From Heterobasidion occidentale (lineage: Eukaryota > Basidiomycota > Agaricomycetes > Russulales > Bondarzewiaceae): 64,000 bases of DNA. Made by a program: the position numbers and the translations under genes. The notes beneath the pieces were generated by a model. The model was not told where the DNA came from. It ran no database searches and was given only the letters and a program-made list of their open reading frames with translations. How positions within the stretch are numbered: the first letter of the stretch is position 1; each line of letters begins with the position of its first letter. Shown here in pieces: positions 22,899 through 32,451 of this stretch. The stretch spans positions 1,488,001 to 1,552,000 of the forward strand of contig JBCAQO010000001.1 of the NCBI GenBank assembly GCA_039111635.1, in the 5' to 3' direction.

Positions 22899-24122
22899 TC
22901 AATGATTTACAAAACCCAATTTGTTATCTTTTTGCTCTGGCAAGTAAGCAATGACTGTGCCGCCGTTCGGATGCAATACTTGCCCACTGCATCAAGAATT
23001 GAATGAATCAGAAGAATTGTCGACAGAGTGAGAAGGACAATGGAATACGAACGACATGTAGCTCGAGTCTGCACTAGAAAGAAAAACAAAGGACGTTGCG
23101 ACCTCAATCGGCTGTCCTGCACGGCCAATGGGTGTCTGCAAGCCGAATGACTCTTTCGAGTCTTTTGTCATCGTCGTAACGATGAGAGGCGTCCAGATTG
23201 GACCAGGAGCGACCGCTATTCAGATGATGCACATAGTCGAATGATGCACATAGTCGAATGATGCACATAGTCGAAGGTTGTCATGGTCAGAGCCCTTGAG
23301 GACATAGGAGGAAGTCAATATATGCTCACCGTTTACCCGGATGCCGCGCTCCGCGACGACTTGATTGCTGAGAGCACGCATGAAGCCAACGATAGCACCC
23401 TTGGTTGCAGTATAATCGACAAGTTTGGGATGTCCTTTGGCAAAGTTGATGGATGCGTTGAACGTGATAGAGCTTCCCGAGGGCATGTGGGGTAAGCATG
23501 CTTGACTATGTAAAAAAAGGAATTTATGTTTGTGTCAAAAGTCTCGTGCCATCGGAGGATTTAAGGTGGTGATGTCGGTATTGCTGTGCTGGCACCGTGA
23601 TTCAACACCCTGACATGTAGAGTTCGAGGGTGAGCAGAAAGAATATAATGTGCACTTACAATGTTCGAGGTGCCTCCATGGCCTGGATGTGCTTGCGACG
23701 AGGTCCTTGCAGTTGTCTTCGGATGTCAGGTCTGACTCGACCGTCACCACTTTACGAACTCCGTTAGTCTTCTCCTCAATCATCTGAACAGTGCGCGCGA
23801 TATCCTTTTTTTCTTGCGAAAGGTGGGCAAGGTGAGATCGGCCCCCTCCAAGGCTAAAGTGCACCATGTTTCAGCACGAATCCGAGATCATTCTCAATGG
23901 GGACCGACCGAACAAAATGGCAACAGCCCTGCCAATACCGCTGTCCGCTCCGGTGACGAGCGCCTTCTTCCCCTCCAACTTCCCAGCGGCCTTGTAGTGC
24001 TTCCCGTCAGCTGTGATGTCGCTGATAGGCTCGGGGTCGAGTTCTGCCTGGAGACCAGGGAGATCCTGATCTTGAACGGGAAACTTGAATCCATGTTCGA
24101 ACTGCTTTGGAATCTGAGACAT
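22899..24122 (-). pseudogene. Short-chain dehydrogenase/reductase with multiple frame breaks
   Basis: An SDR that is recognisable from end to end but broken. It starts MSQIPKQFEHGFKFPVQDQD at 24122. The Rossmann motif is GADSGIGRAVAILF, the Ser-Tyr-Lys region is SSITFNASINFAKG followed by DYTATKGAIVGF, and the C-terminal blocks are GRAGQPIEVATSFVFLSSAD and QVLHPNGGTV. To follow the family pattern the frame must gain a base near 23829, 23696, 23589, 23553 (two bases) and 23496. Introns with good ends lie between these blocks (for example 24 kb to 23.8 kb and 23.32-23.22 kb). The last splice junction is unclear. It could be a decayed gene or a normal gene in a low-quality stretch. The substrate is unknown; family members often act on sugars or polyols. 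Confidence 0.8.
23224..23274. repeat. 17-bp tandem repeat, three perfect copies
   Basis: Unit ATGATGCACATAGTCGA is repeated at 23224, 23241 and 23258 without mismatch. It lies inside an intron of the short-chain dehydrogenase gene and explains why that intron is longer than its neighbours. Confidence 0.95.
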
Positions 24123-25036
24123 GTTGAAAGCAAGGTGGGTCGTCAATTCTCTGTCGAATGGGCTAAATACTCACCGAGGTCAATGCGCCGCGATGTGACG
24201 TCAGGCCGGATCAGAGCCCTCGTCACCGTTTCGCGGCGCGTCCGAAAACGACGTCGATGAGGTCGTCAGGTTCTTTGTACCCACATCATGAGGCTGTCTC
24301 TAGAACTGGCTGTGATAAATCCTGCATCTTTGGCAGAGACGCAGTCCGATGCATCCAGCCATCGTGAACGTCGAAGGCAGAAAGCAAACCCATACGAACA
24401 TGGAGAAGACTGCAGTACCGGGGTTGATTCCATGACTACGATGCAGACCTCCTCGAACGATAGCTCACCACGAGCTCTCTGGTGTGCTCGAACTTCATAA
24501 ATATCGATATAGTCTCAGATATGCGCGCAGGACTCGCGCAGGACTCCCACGGTGCGTGCACGTCGAGAGATGACGCCAAGCCCTAAAGTAGGGTCATGCA
24601 GGCTTATGCGAACTGCTACGGTCAGCGTTTTGCACTACACCCTCTGTGGCCATCGAATCAATCCAATCGAGCGGACGGCAGACAGTTGTAGGGAGCCAAC
24701 CTGAAATTGCATCTTGGAGTCGACGCGCGGCAGCCTCGTTGCCAGAATCCACGACTCAAGTGGAGCGGCGGACGTCTTCCTTCACTCAGTTCAAGGTTCA
24801 CAGCCGTGTCTGTGCCACCCCAGGATCCCGCGCTTTCATTCCAGACACAGCACAGTGAACGCTTCTGTGCCGATTCAGCAGTTGGTCCTGCGGTCCCTGT
24901 AACTTTACTGTCTGACTTTCACATCTTATCCTCCCCTCATCTCCACCCGCTTACCTCACCATCCCCCGCCTCCCTATAACTTGCCTCGCTCTTCGGCCCT
25001 TCTCTTCCTCGTCCACCATCTCGCGTTCTCCCCACC
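24123..25036. other. Divergent intergenic region
   Basis: About 0.9 kb between the SDR start and the Vta1 start. No gene recognised. The right end is pyrimidine-rich (CT runs from about 24925), as in many fungal promoters. Confidence 0.55.
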
Positions 25037-26517
25037 ATGTCCCCCCACTCTTACTTAGGTCTTCCCCCAATCCCACAGGATTTGAAACCTGTCACATCCT
25101 TTTTACAAAGGGCGGACGAGCTTAAGGCACAAGACCCCATAATTGCATACTGGTGTACGCTTCACGTCTTTCACATCTCGCTCGCCATCCTCATGTCCGT
25201 GTGATATAGGTGCGTACTATGCGGCTCAGGTTGGCATTGCCCTCAAAGCACCCGCCCCCGCTAACCGGGCCTTCCTCTCGTCCCTCCTCACCGCACTCGA
25301 GTCCTTTCGAGCGACCATCGGTCCCTCTGACGCCGTCGACGTCGAGTCTGCTTCTTCAGCATATACCGAGAATTTTGCCCTTCGCGTGTTCACTTTGGCC
25401 GACAATGAAGACCGCCGCGGCGTCGCCACCCGTTCCACGGCGAAGAAATTCCTCGCGGCCGCCACGTTCCTCGAAGTCCTCAAGGTTTTCGAAGACAAGG
25501 GACCGTGGAAAGCGGTAGGCACCCCATGCACTTATCTGATCATTCTCCCGCACTGACGCTCGCCGTTTACTCACTGCCGAATCAGCACGAGGATAAGGTC
25601 CGTTATGCCAAGTGGAAGGCGGCAGACATCGCGAAGGCGTTCCGGGAGGGTCGCAAGCCAACGCCAGGCCCCGCTGATGCAGAACCCGAAGAACAGTCCT
25701 CTGAAATTCTGTCTGTTCCCTCGGCGATAGTCTCATCTCAGACCCCATCGCCGTCTCAGGACAGCCAGCGTGGAACGCCCCAAAGACTCAACGGGCAGGT
25801 GACTATCGCGCGCGTGTCAGCGGTGAACTTGAAGGACGTGAAGACGACGGGCTCTACGAGCAACCGAAGAATGCCGCTCACTTCATCCCACTTACCTCGA
25901 CATCACCACCGAAAACAGCTGCGTTCTCTGGACTGCCCACTGTCGGCGAGGAGTCTTCGATGCCCACCACATCACATCCGAAGTCTGCGCCCATCCCTAT
26001 CGCAGGCAGAGGCGCAAGCGGCAGTTCGCCGCCGTCGTCGCTCTCTTCCTCCGGGTCTGGATCATCGAAGAAACATCGCTCACGTACGACGTCGCTGACA
26101 GCATCGAGTCCACCGACAAACGGGAGCACTGTTCCAACCCAAGCCCATGGGCACAGACGCGATCGCACGGGTTCCGTCGGCGCGTCATCAGTGACCTCAG
26201 TTACAGGCGTGTCCGCGCCCCGCAGGTCTGCATCACCCACGCATTACGTGCCCCGCGCTTCACCCACCAGCGCAGGCTCAGGTCTAGGCGCATCGTCTCC
26301 ATACGCATCGCAGCAGCCGCAGCCGCCATATAATTCGTCGAGCGCGGTATATCTCTCGCATCCTCCGCCCCCGCCCCCGCCTCTACAAGAATTGACGCCA
26401 TCTATCATTGCTAAAGCGCAGAAGCACTGTCGGTTTGCGATTTCGGCGTTAGACTATGAGGACGCAGAGCAGGCGCGGAAGGAGCTGCGGGCGGCGCTCG
26501 CGATACTGGGCGAGTAG
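25037..26517 (+). CDS. VTA1: Vacuolar protein sorting protein Vta1 (LIP5 homologue)
   Basis: Three exons (25037-25154, 25210-25514, 25586-26517), about 451 aa. The N-terminal MIT-like domain shows LKPVTSFLQRADELKAQDP, then IAYWCAYYAAQVGIALK across the first junction, then KFLAAATFLEVLKVF and EDKVRYAKWKAADIAKAFRE. A Ser/Pro-rich linker follows. The C-terminal dimerisation domain is AQKHCRFAISALDYEDAEQA with RKELRAALAILGE. Vta1 activates the Vps4 ATPase that disassembles ESCRT-III during multivesicular body formation. The frame slips once in the linker, near 25834 (VSG/ELEGRED), again as if one C were missing. Both conserved ends are unaffected. Confidence 0.92.
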
Positions 26518-27385
26518 GTCCTATCTTCCGCGCTTTCATCACTTCTCGTGATCTCTCGGACGCTTTGCGGTGCGCTATATTTGGGCTCTATTTGAGAGGC
26601 TTTCATCTTTCGTTCGTTCCGTCCATTCGTTCGTTCAATTTAGGCCGTAGGTGTTATTCTGGTTGTTTTTTGCTCAATGTATCGAGATAATCATGTCCTT
26701 GTCATTTTTGTACTCTGCTGTCTGGTATCGCTTGGTGGAGCCAGTCTGTCTCTATGTTATCTACTCCCACGTATAAATCAATACGCGATCTGTATATTCA
26801 GATGCTTGCTCGGCCTGAATTCCTCGGATCGATCTCCCAGCTCTCTATAAGTTGTGGTGCATCCCCATTCAAGCTTGCAGCGATCCTTTCTTGACCAACC
26901 CCGCCGCGAAGGTTCGCGCGTCAGTTGATCTCGATGTTGTCTACTCCCACGTACGTATCAATTGATACATGATATGTGAATTGAATTGCCTATTCGGCCT
27001 AATCCCCTCGAAGCAAGCTCCCAACCTATGTCTGCAGGTTGTGGTGCCCAATCGGCATGCTCATTGGGTCTGTAGTGCTCTAGTCCTACTAGGACAGGAT
27101 CACTAATAGTCAATCCAGCCACAAAGCTTCGCGAGAGACGCCGGCGTTTGCATATGGTGTCATGTGAATTGAAGCGAGTCATTGGGAAACTAAGCTCGGA
27201 TCGAGGGTCCATCCATCCAGCGCTGAAAACGATCTCGACGCGTTCACGTAACTGACAGTCCCCGATCTTCGTATACCCGACCGAGCATAACATTTCCGAG
27301 ATCCTGATATCCCACCGATGCCTGACGGAATAGATCTGACGGGAGCGCTTCCGTCATCTCAAATCACACGCGATCCACGTTCGAC
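26518..27385. other. Intergenic region with a diverged direct repeat
   Basis: Vta1 3' flank followed by non-coding DNA holding two related copies of about 115 bp (separate entry). No gene seen. Confidence 0.6.
26749..27047. repeat. Diverged direct repeat, two copies about 180 bp apart
   Basis: Copy 1 (26749-26860) and copy 2 (26929-27047) share the order CTACTCCCACGTA, ATCAAT, CGGCCT, AGCTC/GATCTCCCA and GTTGTGGTGC with gaps and substitutions between. They look like an old local duplication. Confidence 0.6.
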
Positions 27386-28041
27386 TCATCTTATGACATC
27401 CAACGCATCTACGACGCGTGCCTTTACCTTCAAGATCCTCGCTTCCAGCGCCTCGAAGTTCTCCTTGTTCGCCTGCCACACCTCGAGCCGCGCCGCCCGC
27501 GCCGTCACATCCTGTGGGACGCTGTACCGCATCATCTCGCGCCCGGACGACTCGGTGAAGAAATCGAGGAGACCGCCGCGCGTCGAGCAGACGACCTCGA
27601 AGCGCTCGAGGATGCGGCCGGCCGCATCGAGCACGAGGAGGAGCGCGCGCCCACGGAGGCCCTGTGTCGGGTTGCGGCAGTCGGTGTGGACGTCGCAGAG
27701 GAGCGTGCCGTCGCGATAGAGCGTTGCGCGCGTCGTCATGGTCTTGTGGTCGCCGACAGATTCGGATTTGTAGACCTCAAGGGGTTCGGTGGGTGTAGGA
27801 AGGAGCGGGGCGGAGGGCGAAGGTGATGATAAAAGAGGTGGTGGAGACGATGGGGGTGGAGAAAGAGTTGACTGAGAGGAGGAATAGGGGGTGGTGGTGG
27901 TGGTGGTGGTGGAGGTGACGGAGGAGGTGATGGAAGGGGTTGTGTAGGATGTGCAGCCTGTGCAGCCTGTGCACGAGGTCGTTGGCGAATGGTATTGGTG
28001 TTGCCCTGCTGGGTATCAACTGCGGTCCCTGCTGTGCCCAT
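27386..28041 (-). CDS. Soluble family protein, copy A (function unknown)
   Basis: I do not recognise this family. The conserved domain is the last 117 codons, starting MTTRATLYRDGTLLCDVH at 27739 and including RGRALLLVLDAAG, RGGLLDFFTESSGRE and ARAARLEVWQANKE. Upstream, an open stretch starts MGTAGTAVDTQQGNTN at 28041 and runs through a polyproline tract. It joins the domain in frame only if one C is added in the C-run near 27887; with that base the total is 218 aa. The linker PTEPLEVYKSESVG is echoed in the second copy and in the chimeric gene at 29.9 kb. It follows the membrane-protein gene at 28123-28470 on the same strand. If no base is missing, the gene begins at 27739 and encodes 117 aa. 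Confidence 0.55.
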
Positions 28042-28122
28042 ATCGATACGGACATCTCTTGGAGGTTCCCTACGAGTTCAACGTTATATCAATGAAGAGC
28101 ATACAGACGATGGAAGAGAGCT

Positions 28123-28470
28123 TTACTGGCTTCCTTGTGTCAAGTTTGAGAGAGGGAGTTGATTATCTTTCTTCAGATCATGCTTCAAAGCCCTAAGTCC
28201 GCTCTCGTCAGTATGTGTGTGCAGGACTCGTAAAACAAATGCAGACGTATTTGCTCACCAAAATGGCAAAGCCATCGCAACAAGCGACAGCCCGAATGCA
28301 ATGTACTTGAGCGCCGTGTTATTGAACAGGCTGCCCAGAATAGCGACCACCAAAGCGCAAACGGCGTTCAAGAGCGCACTCCACAGCTTCACCTTACCAG
28401 CCCGAGTTAAGCTGTTGTATTTTCTTGATAACCGAAGATATGGCTTCTGAACCACGGTCCAAGATGGCAT
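28123..28470 (-). CDS. Small membrane protein of the tandem family, copy A (93 aa)
   Basis: Function unknown. Two exons (28259-28470 and 28123-28192) with a 66-bp GTGAGC...TAG intron give 93 aa. The protein opens MPSWTVVQKPYLRLSRKYN. It has one long hydrophobic segment around ALLNAVCALVVAILGSLF and a second, LKYIAFGLSLVAMALPFW. The second exon encodes a short hydrophilic tail, ALKHDLKKDNQ, ending GSQ. Exon lengths (212 and 70 bp) and intron position are identical in the copy at 30308-30651, which is strong evidence that both are real genes and paralogues. The gene sits directly upstream of the soluble-protein gene, same strand. Confidence 0.6.
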
Positions 28471-29388
28471 ATTGGGCGCACACGCTAGGAGGAAAGACGA
28501 TGGTAGGATAGAACGAAGGTCGTCCACTCAAAGCCACCATGACAGATACCTTCCGGCCGTGGACACCGCATGTTGGCCATGAACAACATGCATCATGCAA
28601 AGGACAGCATTTTCCAAAAGCGGTTCGTGCATGTACCGTACGTACATGTAGACCCACAGTGCGGGATGAGACACACCTGTCAATCAGATACCGTTGACAT
28701 TCTTCTATGACGGGTGTGAAAATGCAGCACGAGCTAGATTGTATGCGCCTAGGAAGCGAATGTCGACGTCGAGAAACACCACCCAGCATCATGTGGGGCG
28801 GTACGAACAGGTTTAGTACTAGAGCATTGGCATCAGCTATCACTCAGGAGTGAATGTTTCGTCAGTTCGTGTGACGTGCTTTTCTCGGGAATAAAGGGTC
28901 TACAGCAACAGACGTTCAAGTTACCTGCAACATACCACACACCTCAATGATCAACTCTGTCCGCTCAAGTCCTCTGAGACCACTATCTATTGAATGGCAC
29001 GTAAATCGCTGTATTCGATAGGCCTATAGCTGAGATTGGCGTACAGTTCAGACTTGGGCGAGAGCGACACATCAGTTCAACATCGAATGAACAGCGACAC
29101 CAGGCGACTATAGACATATGGCAACTCAATCCAAAGAGTGCCCTGAATACGCAAAGGAGAGAAGGAGTCGGAGCGGAACAGGAAATCGTGCGGAAATGGT
29201 AGAAACCCAAAATGGAATAAATTGGCAAAAACAACAGAAATTCATCATTTTCTGACAACTTTGAACCAAGATGGAAGGGCATCTATCCTAGAGGCATACC
29301 CACAGGGGGTGTCTCGTCAGCGCAGTTGGCGGTTGGCTGATAGCGTCTCTAAGGAGAGAATCCTGAACCAAAGAGTGTTGAACTCCAC
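28471..29388. other. Intergenic region upstream of copy A
   Basis: No further gene seen. Parts resemble the DNA upstream of the second membrane-protein gene (for example CAACATG with GGTGTCC/TGTGTTCC contexts near 28565 and 30760, on the minus strand), suggesting that the duplicated unit includes its 5' flank. Confidence 0.45.
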
Positions 29389-29817
29389 TTATATGGCGGC
29401 GCCCAACGCGGCCGCGACACGCGTCAATTTCTCCACCTGTTTCACAACATTCCCAAAATGCGCCTCGTCGGCTTGCCACACTTCCAAACGCGCGGCCCGC
29501 GCGGCCACTTCCTGCGTGACGCTGTATGTGCGAGTCTCTCGCCCGGACGACGGCGTAAAAAAGTCTAGGAGCCCACCACGAGTCGCGGCGACGATGTGGA
29601 ACGTTGCGAGGACGCGCTCGTTGCGATCGAGCACGAGGAGGAGCGCGCGCCCGCGGAGGCCGTGCGTGGGATTGTCGCAGTCAGTATATATCTCGCAGAA
29701 GATGGTTCCATCGCGGTAGAGGGTCGCGTGCGTCGACATCGTCTTTCCAGACCCGACGGTTTCTGATTTATGGACTTCGAGGGGTTTCGTGGGCGGAAGC
29801 GGGAGCGTCCTCATCAT
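29389..29817 (-). CDS. Soluble family protein, copy B (142 aa, function unknown)
   Basis: Paralogue of the protein ending at 27386. A single open frame starts MMRTLPLPPTKPLEVHKSE and continues HATLYRDGTIFCEIYTDC, RGRALLLVLDRNERVL, RGGLLDFFTPSSGRE and ARAARLEVWQADE. Both copies keep a DNPTHGLRGRA/RNPTQGLRGRA core and end in a helical segment of similar length. No signal peptide or catalytic motif is evident. The alternation of short beta-type strands and one C-terminal helix suggests a small folded domain. An internal ATG (MSTHATLY) aligns with the domain start in copy A and could be the real start. Confidence 0.6.
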   Translation of the reverse strand: MMRTLPLPPTKPLEVHKSETVGSGKTMSTHATLYRDGTIFCEIYTDCDNPTHGLRGRALLLVLDRNERVLATFHIVAATRGGLLDFFTPSSGRETRTYSVTQEVAARAARLEVWQADEAHFGNVVKQVEKLTRVAAALGAAI

Positions 29818-29868
29818 CCAGCCTCATCAGTTCATCTTCTCATTGGTGCATGGTACAGTAGACGAGGC

Positions 29869-30202
29869 TCACTGGCTGTCATGCGTCAGACTTGAGAAAA
29901 GACGTAGACTGTCTTTGTTAAGATCAGCCCTAGATCCATTTCCGTCAATATTTGCCTAGAACAGATGAACGCCAAAGGCGCGCGACTTACCAAAACAGCA
30001 TACACAATGCCATGAACATCAACCCGACCACGACGTACTTGAGCACATTGGTGTTCGACGAGATGCCGACGAGATCTGGTTTACGGACTTCGAGGGATGG
30101 GATGCTTGGTGGGCGGATCAGAGTAAGCGTCAGAGGCGGACGCGGGAGGGGTTGTTCGAGTTGTGCAGGTTGCGTGCGGAGTCGATGTCGAAGGGTATTC
30201 AT
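29869..30202 (-). CDS. Chimeric member of the tandem family (soluble-type N-terminus joined to membrane-type C-terminus)
   Basis: Two exons (29991-30202, 29869-29929) with a 61-bp GTAAGT...TAG intron. The first half, MNTLRHRLRTQPAQLEQPL to PSLEVRKPDLVG, resembles the N-terminal linker of the soluble proteins (NTNTIRQRPRAQ to PLEVYKSESVG). The second half, SSNTNVLKYVVVGLMFMALC, and the exon-2 tail ADLNKDSLRLF ending DSQ resemble the C-terminal half of the 93-aa membrane proteins (FNNTTLKYAAFGLSLIAMGL, then tail ending GSQ). Exon 1 is 212 bp, as in the paralogues. The resemblance to the soluble linker continues upstream (GTAVDVQRVN before the ATG), so the true start may lie further 5'. It may be a functional fusion or a recombination relic. 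Confidence 0.5.
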
Positions 30203-30307
30203 GTTTACCCGCTGGACGTCGACTGCCGTCCCCAGGCCGGTGCGAACATGTCTTTAAGGATTCCTATGAGCCCACTTTGCATTGAGGGACGAATTACTGG
30301 AGAGGCT

Positions 30308-30651
30308 TCACTGGCTTCCACGTGTCGAGTTCGATGAGCGCATTCGACGGTCTTTCTTTAGATCGTGCTTCAAAGCCCTGGATCCACTGTTGTCAGTACG
30401 CGTGCAGGGCTCGTGGACATCGCAGGCTCGAATGCTCACCAAAACGGCAAGCCCATCGCAATGAGCGACAGCCCGAATGCAGCATATTTGAGCGTCGTGT
30501 TGTTGAACAGGCTTCCTATGACAGCGGCCACCAAAGCGCATACGAGATTCAGGAGCGCACTCCATAGCTTCACCTTCCCGGCTGCAGTCAGGTCGTTATA
30601 TTTTCTTGAAATTTGGAGGTATGCCTTCTGAAGCGCGTCCTTAGTCAACAT
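30308..30651 (-). CDS. Small membrane protein of the tandem family, copy B (93 aa)
   Basis: Exons 30440-30651 (212 bp) and 30308-30377 (70 bp) with a 62-bp GTGAGC...CAG intron; 93 aa. It starts MLTKDALQKAYLQISRKYND and shares TAAGKVKLWSALLN, the hydrophobic run LVCALVAAVIGSLF, FNNTTLKYAAFGLSLIAM and the exon-2 tail ALKHDLKKD...GSQ with copy A. Two membrane spans separated by a short NNT turn are predicted by eye, with both ends on the same side. Function unknown. Conservation of the protein despite divergence of the introns suggests selection. Confidence 0.6.
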
Positions 30652-31219
30652 TTAGGCGGCAGTGGGAGAGCGAAGGTGAGGGTGAGCTCAGGATCCAGAC
30701 GGGCAAGGAGTATAGGTGCTGGTCGCATAGCCATCGCAGCACTTCCTTGCCTTGGAACACAGCATGTTGGTCTGGGACCGTCAAGCTTCAAGACGAGGCA
30801 AAGGACATGATTCCAAGAGCTTTCCATTCTAAGCGGTCCGTTTACGTACATATGGACCCATGATGGCGCACACGAGGGGTATGTCAATCGAAATCTCATG
30901 GACGTTCTACCACGATCGCAGAAATGCAGCGCAGGCGACATGCTTGAGACTGCATGCCATAGCAGCAGTGCACAAGAGGAATGTTCAAATTCGCGGGCTT
31001 CGTGAGCATATATCTTCACGCTTTTGATGTGCTATCAGCGATCATGAATGGCGACATCGAGGAGCGTCCCCAAGCGGGGCGGAGCGGTAGGGATCAGAGC
31101 GCTGGGAGAAAATCAATGGACAAATGAGACGGTAATAACAACCAGATGATATGAAACATGACACGCACCCTCATCGTCACCGACCTAATATAATGTACAT
31201 GTGCACGCAGTCACGGTGC
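30652..31219. other. Intergenic region
   Basis: 5' flank of the tandem family and 3' flank of the next gene. No gene seen. Confidence 0.5.
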
Positions 31220-32325
31220 TCACATGTGAAAGCTGCCAGTCTCGACGTTTCCCTCTGTTGGGAGTGGACTGTGCGCGCTCACGGGACTCTCTAAGAAGAG
31301 ATCGTCATGTATGCGCGGCGAAGACCCATCTAAGGGGAGGCGTAGGAGTCCGGGTCGGTCGGAGCGGAGCATGGAGGGAGAGGAAGGTGTTAAAGGTGGT
31401 GCGGTGGAGGTAGTGTTGGAGCGGGATACGGCAGCGAAGTCGACAGTGGGAGGTTCAAGGGCATGGAACGTCGTCAGGGCCTGTGAAAGCGCATCGAGCT
31501 GCATGGCGGAAGGTCGTCGCCATTTACATTGTAGGATCACGGTCTGGACGGGAACGCACGCACCTTGTGCATGATGCCGTCGATCTCGACTTTGCGAACC
31601 TCGAACTTCTCTTCTGATTTCTCGAACTCACCCTCCCGCTCTTGCAGCCGCCGCTCTCCTGCTTCCTCCCCTTCCCCTTCGATCCCTTCGGCCCCTTCCT
31701 CGGCCCCATCCCCATCTAGCCTTTCTGTACCACCACCCCTCCGACCTGTTGCCCCCCTCGACCCGCTTGGCTTACCCAGCCCCACTCCAATCCCCTCCAT
31801 CGTCACATGCATGCCCGCGATTTCCGCCTGCAGGCCTCGTATGCGCGCCAGATGGGTCCATAGCTCCTCCTTCGCGGCAATGCCTACGGTCTTGTTCTGG
31901 CTCTCGCCAGGAGCGGAGGAGACAAGGGAGAGCACACCTAATGGCGCGCCCGTAAACGGGTCGTAAAGTGTGTCGAGAGGTGATGACAAGCCGTCCGTGC
32001 GAGGCAGCGTATCGCTGCTCATGCCGGTGACAGACGTCGGTGCGGGCGTCGCATCGATTCGCGCGCCCGAATCATGGTCGGGTCTCTGTCCCTGTAGTTC
32101 AGAGAGTACACTATCGTGCGGTGTGCTGAGCGCCGCCGTAAACGCGCGCTTCCTGGGCTCTGCCTCCGCTGGAGCGAGGGCGGGAGCGACGGGGGATGCC
32201 TCGAGGGACGCTTTGAGGTTACCAGCTACTGTCCCTGCCCGGATTGTCTCAGATGTAATAGAGGGGAAGAGGGAAGTCGTATCGAGGCGCTTCGGAGAGC
32301 GGGGACGAGTGAACCAAGAGCTCAT
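31220..32325 (-). CDS. Hypothetical coiled-coil protein (346 aa)
   Basis: Not recognised. Two exons (31564-32325, 31220-31498) with a 65-bp intron join in phase 0 and give 346 aa. It begins MSSWFTRPRSPKRLDTTSLF, where SSWFTR may be a lipid- or partner-binding end. The first 130 residues are low-complexity. A helical segment, AAKEELWTHLARIRGLQAEI, and a Glu-rich stretch (EEGAEGIEGEGEEAGERR) lead to EVRKVEIDGIMHKLDALSQA at the splice junction, which looks like a coiled coil. The tail is Ser/Pro rich. The clean splice and frame over 1.1 kb support a real gene; no function is proposed. Confidence 0.6.
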
Positions 32326-32451
32326 GTTGAAAGACTGTGGAGGACGCGAGACGGCCCCTGCAGCGACATCGAGCACTCCCTCACGTGATCAAGACGCGTT
32401 CATACGCGGCATATTTGGCCTCCATTGCAAAGAAATCGCTGTATGTTCTGA

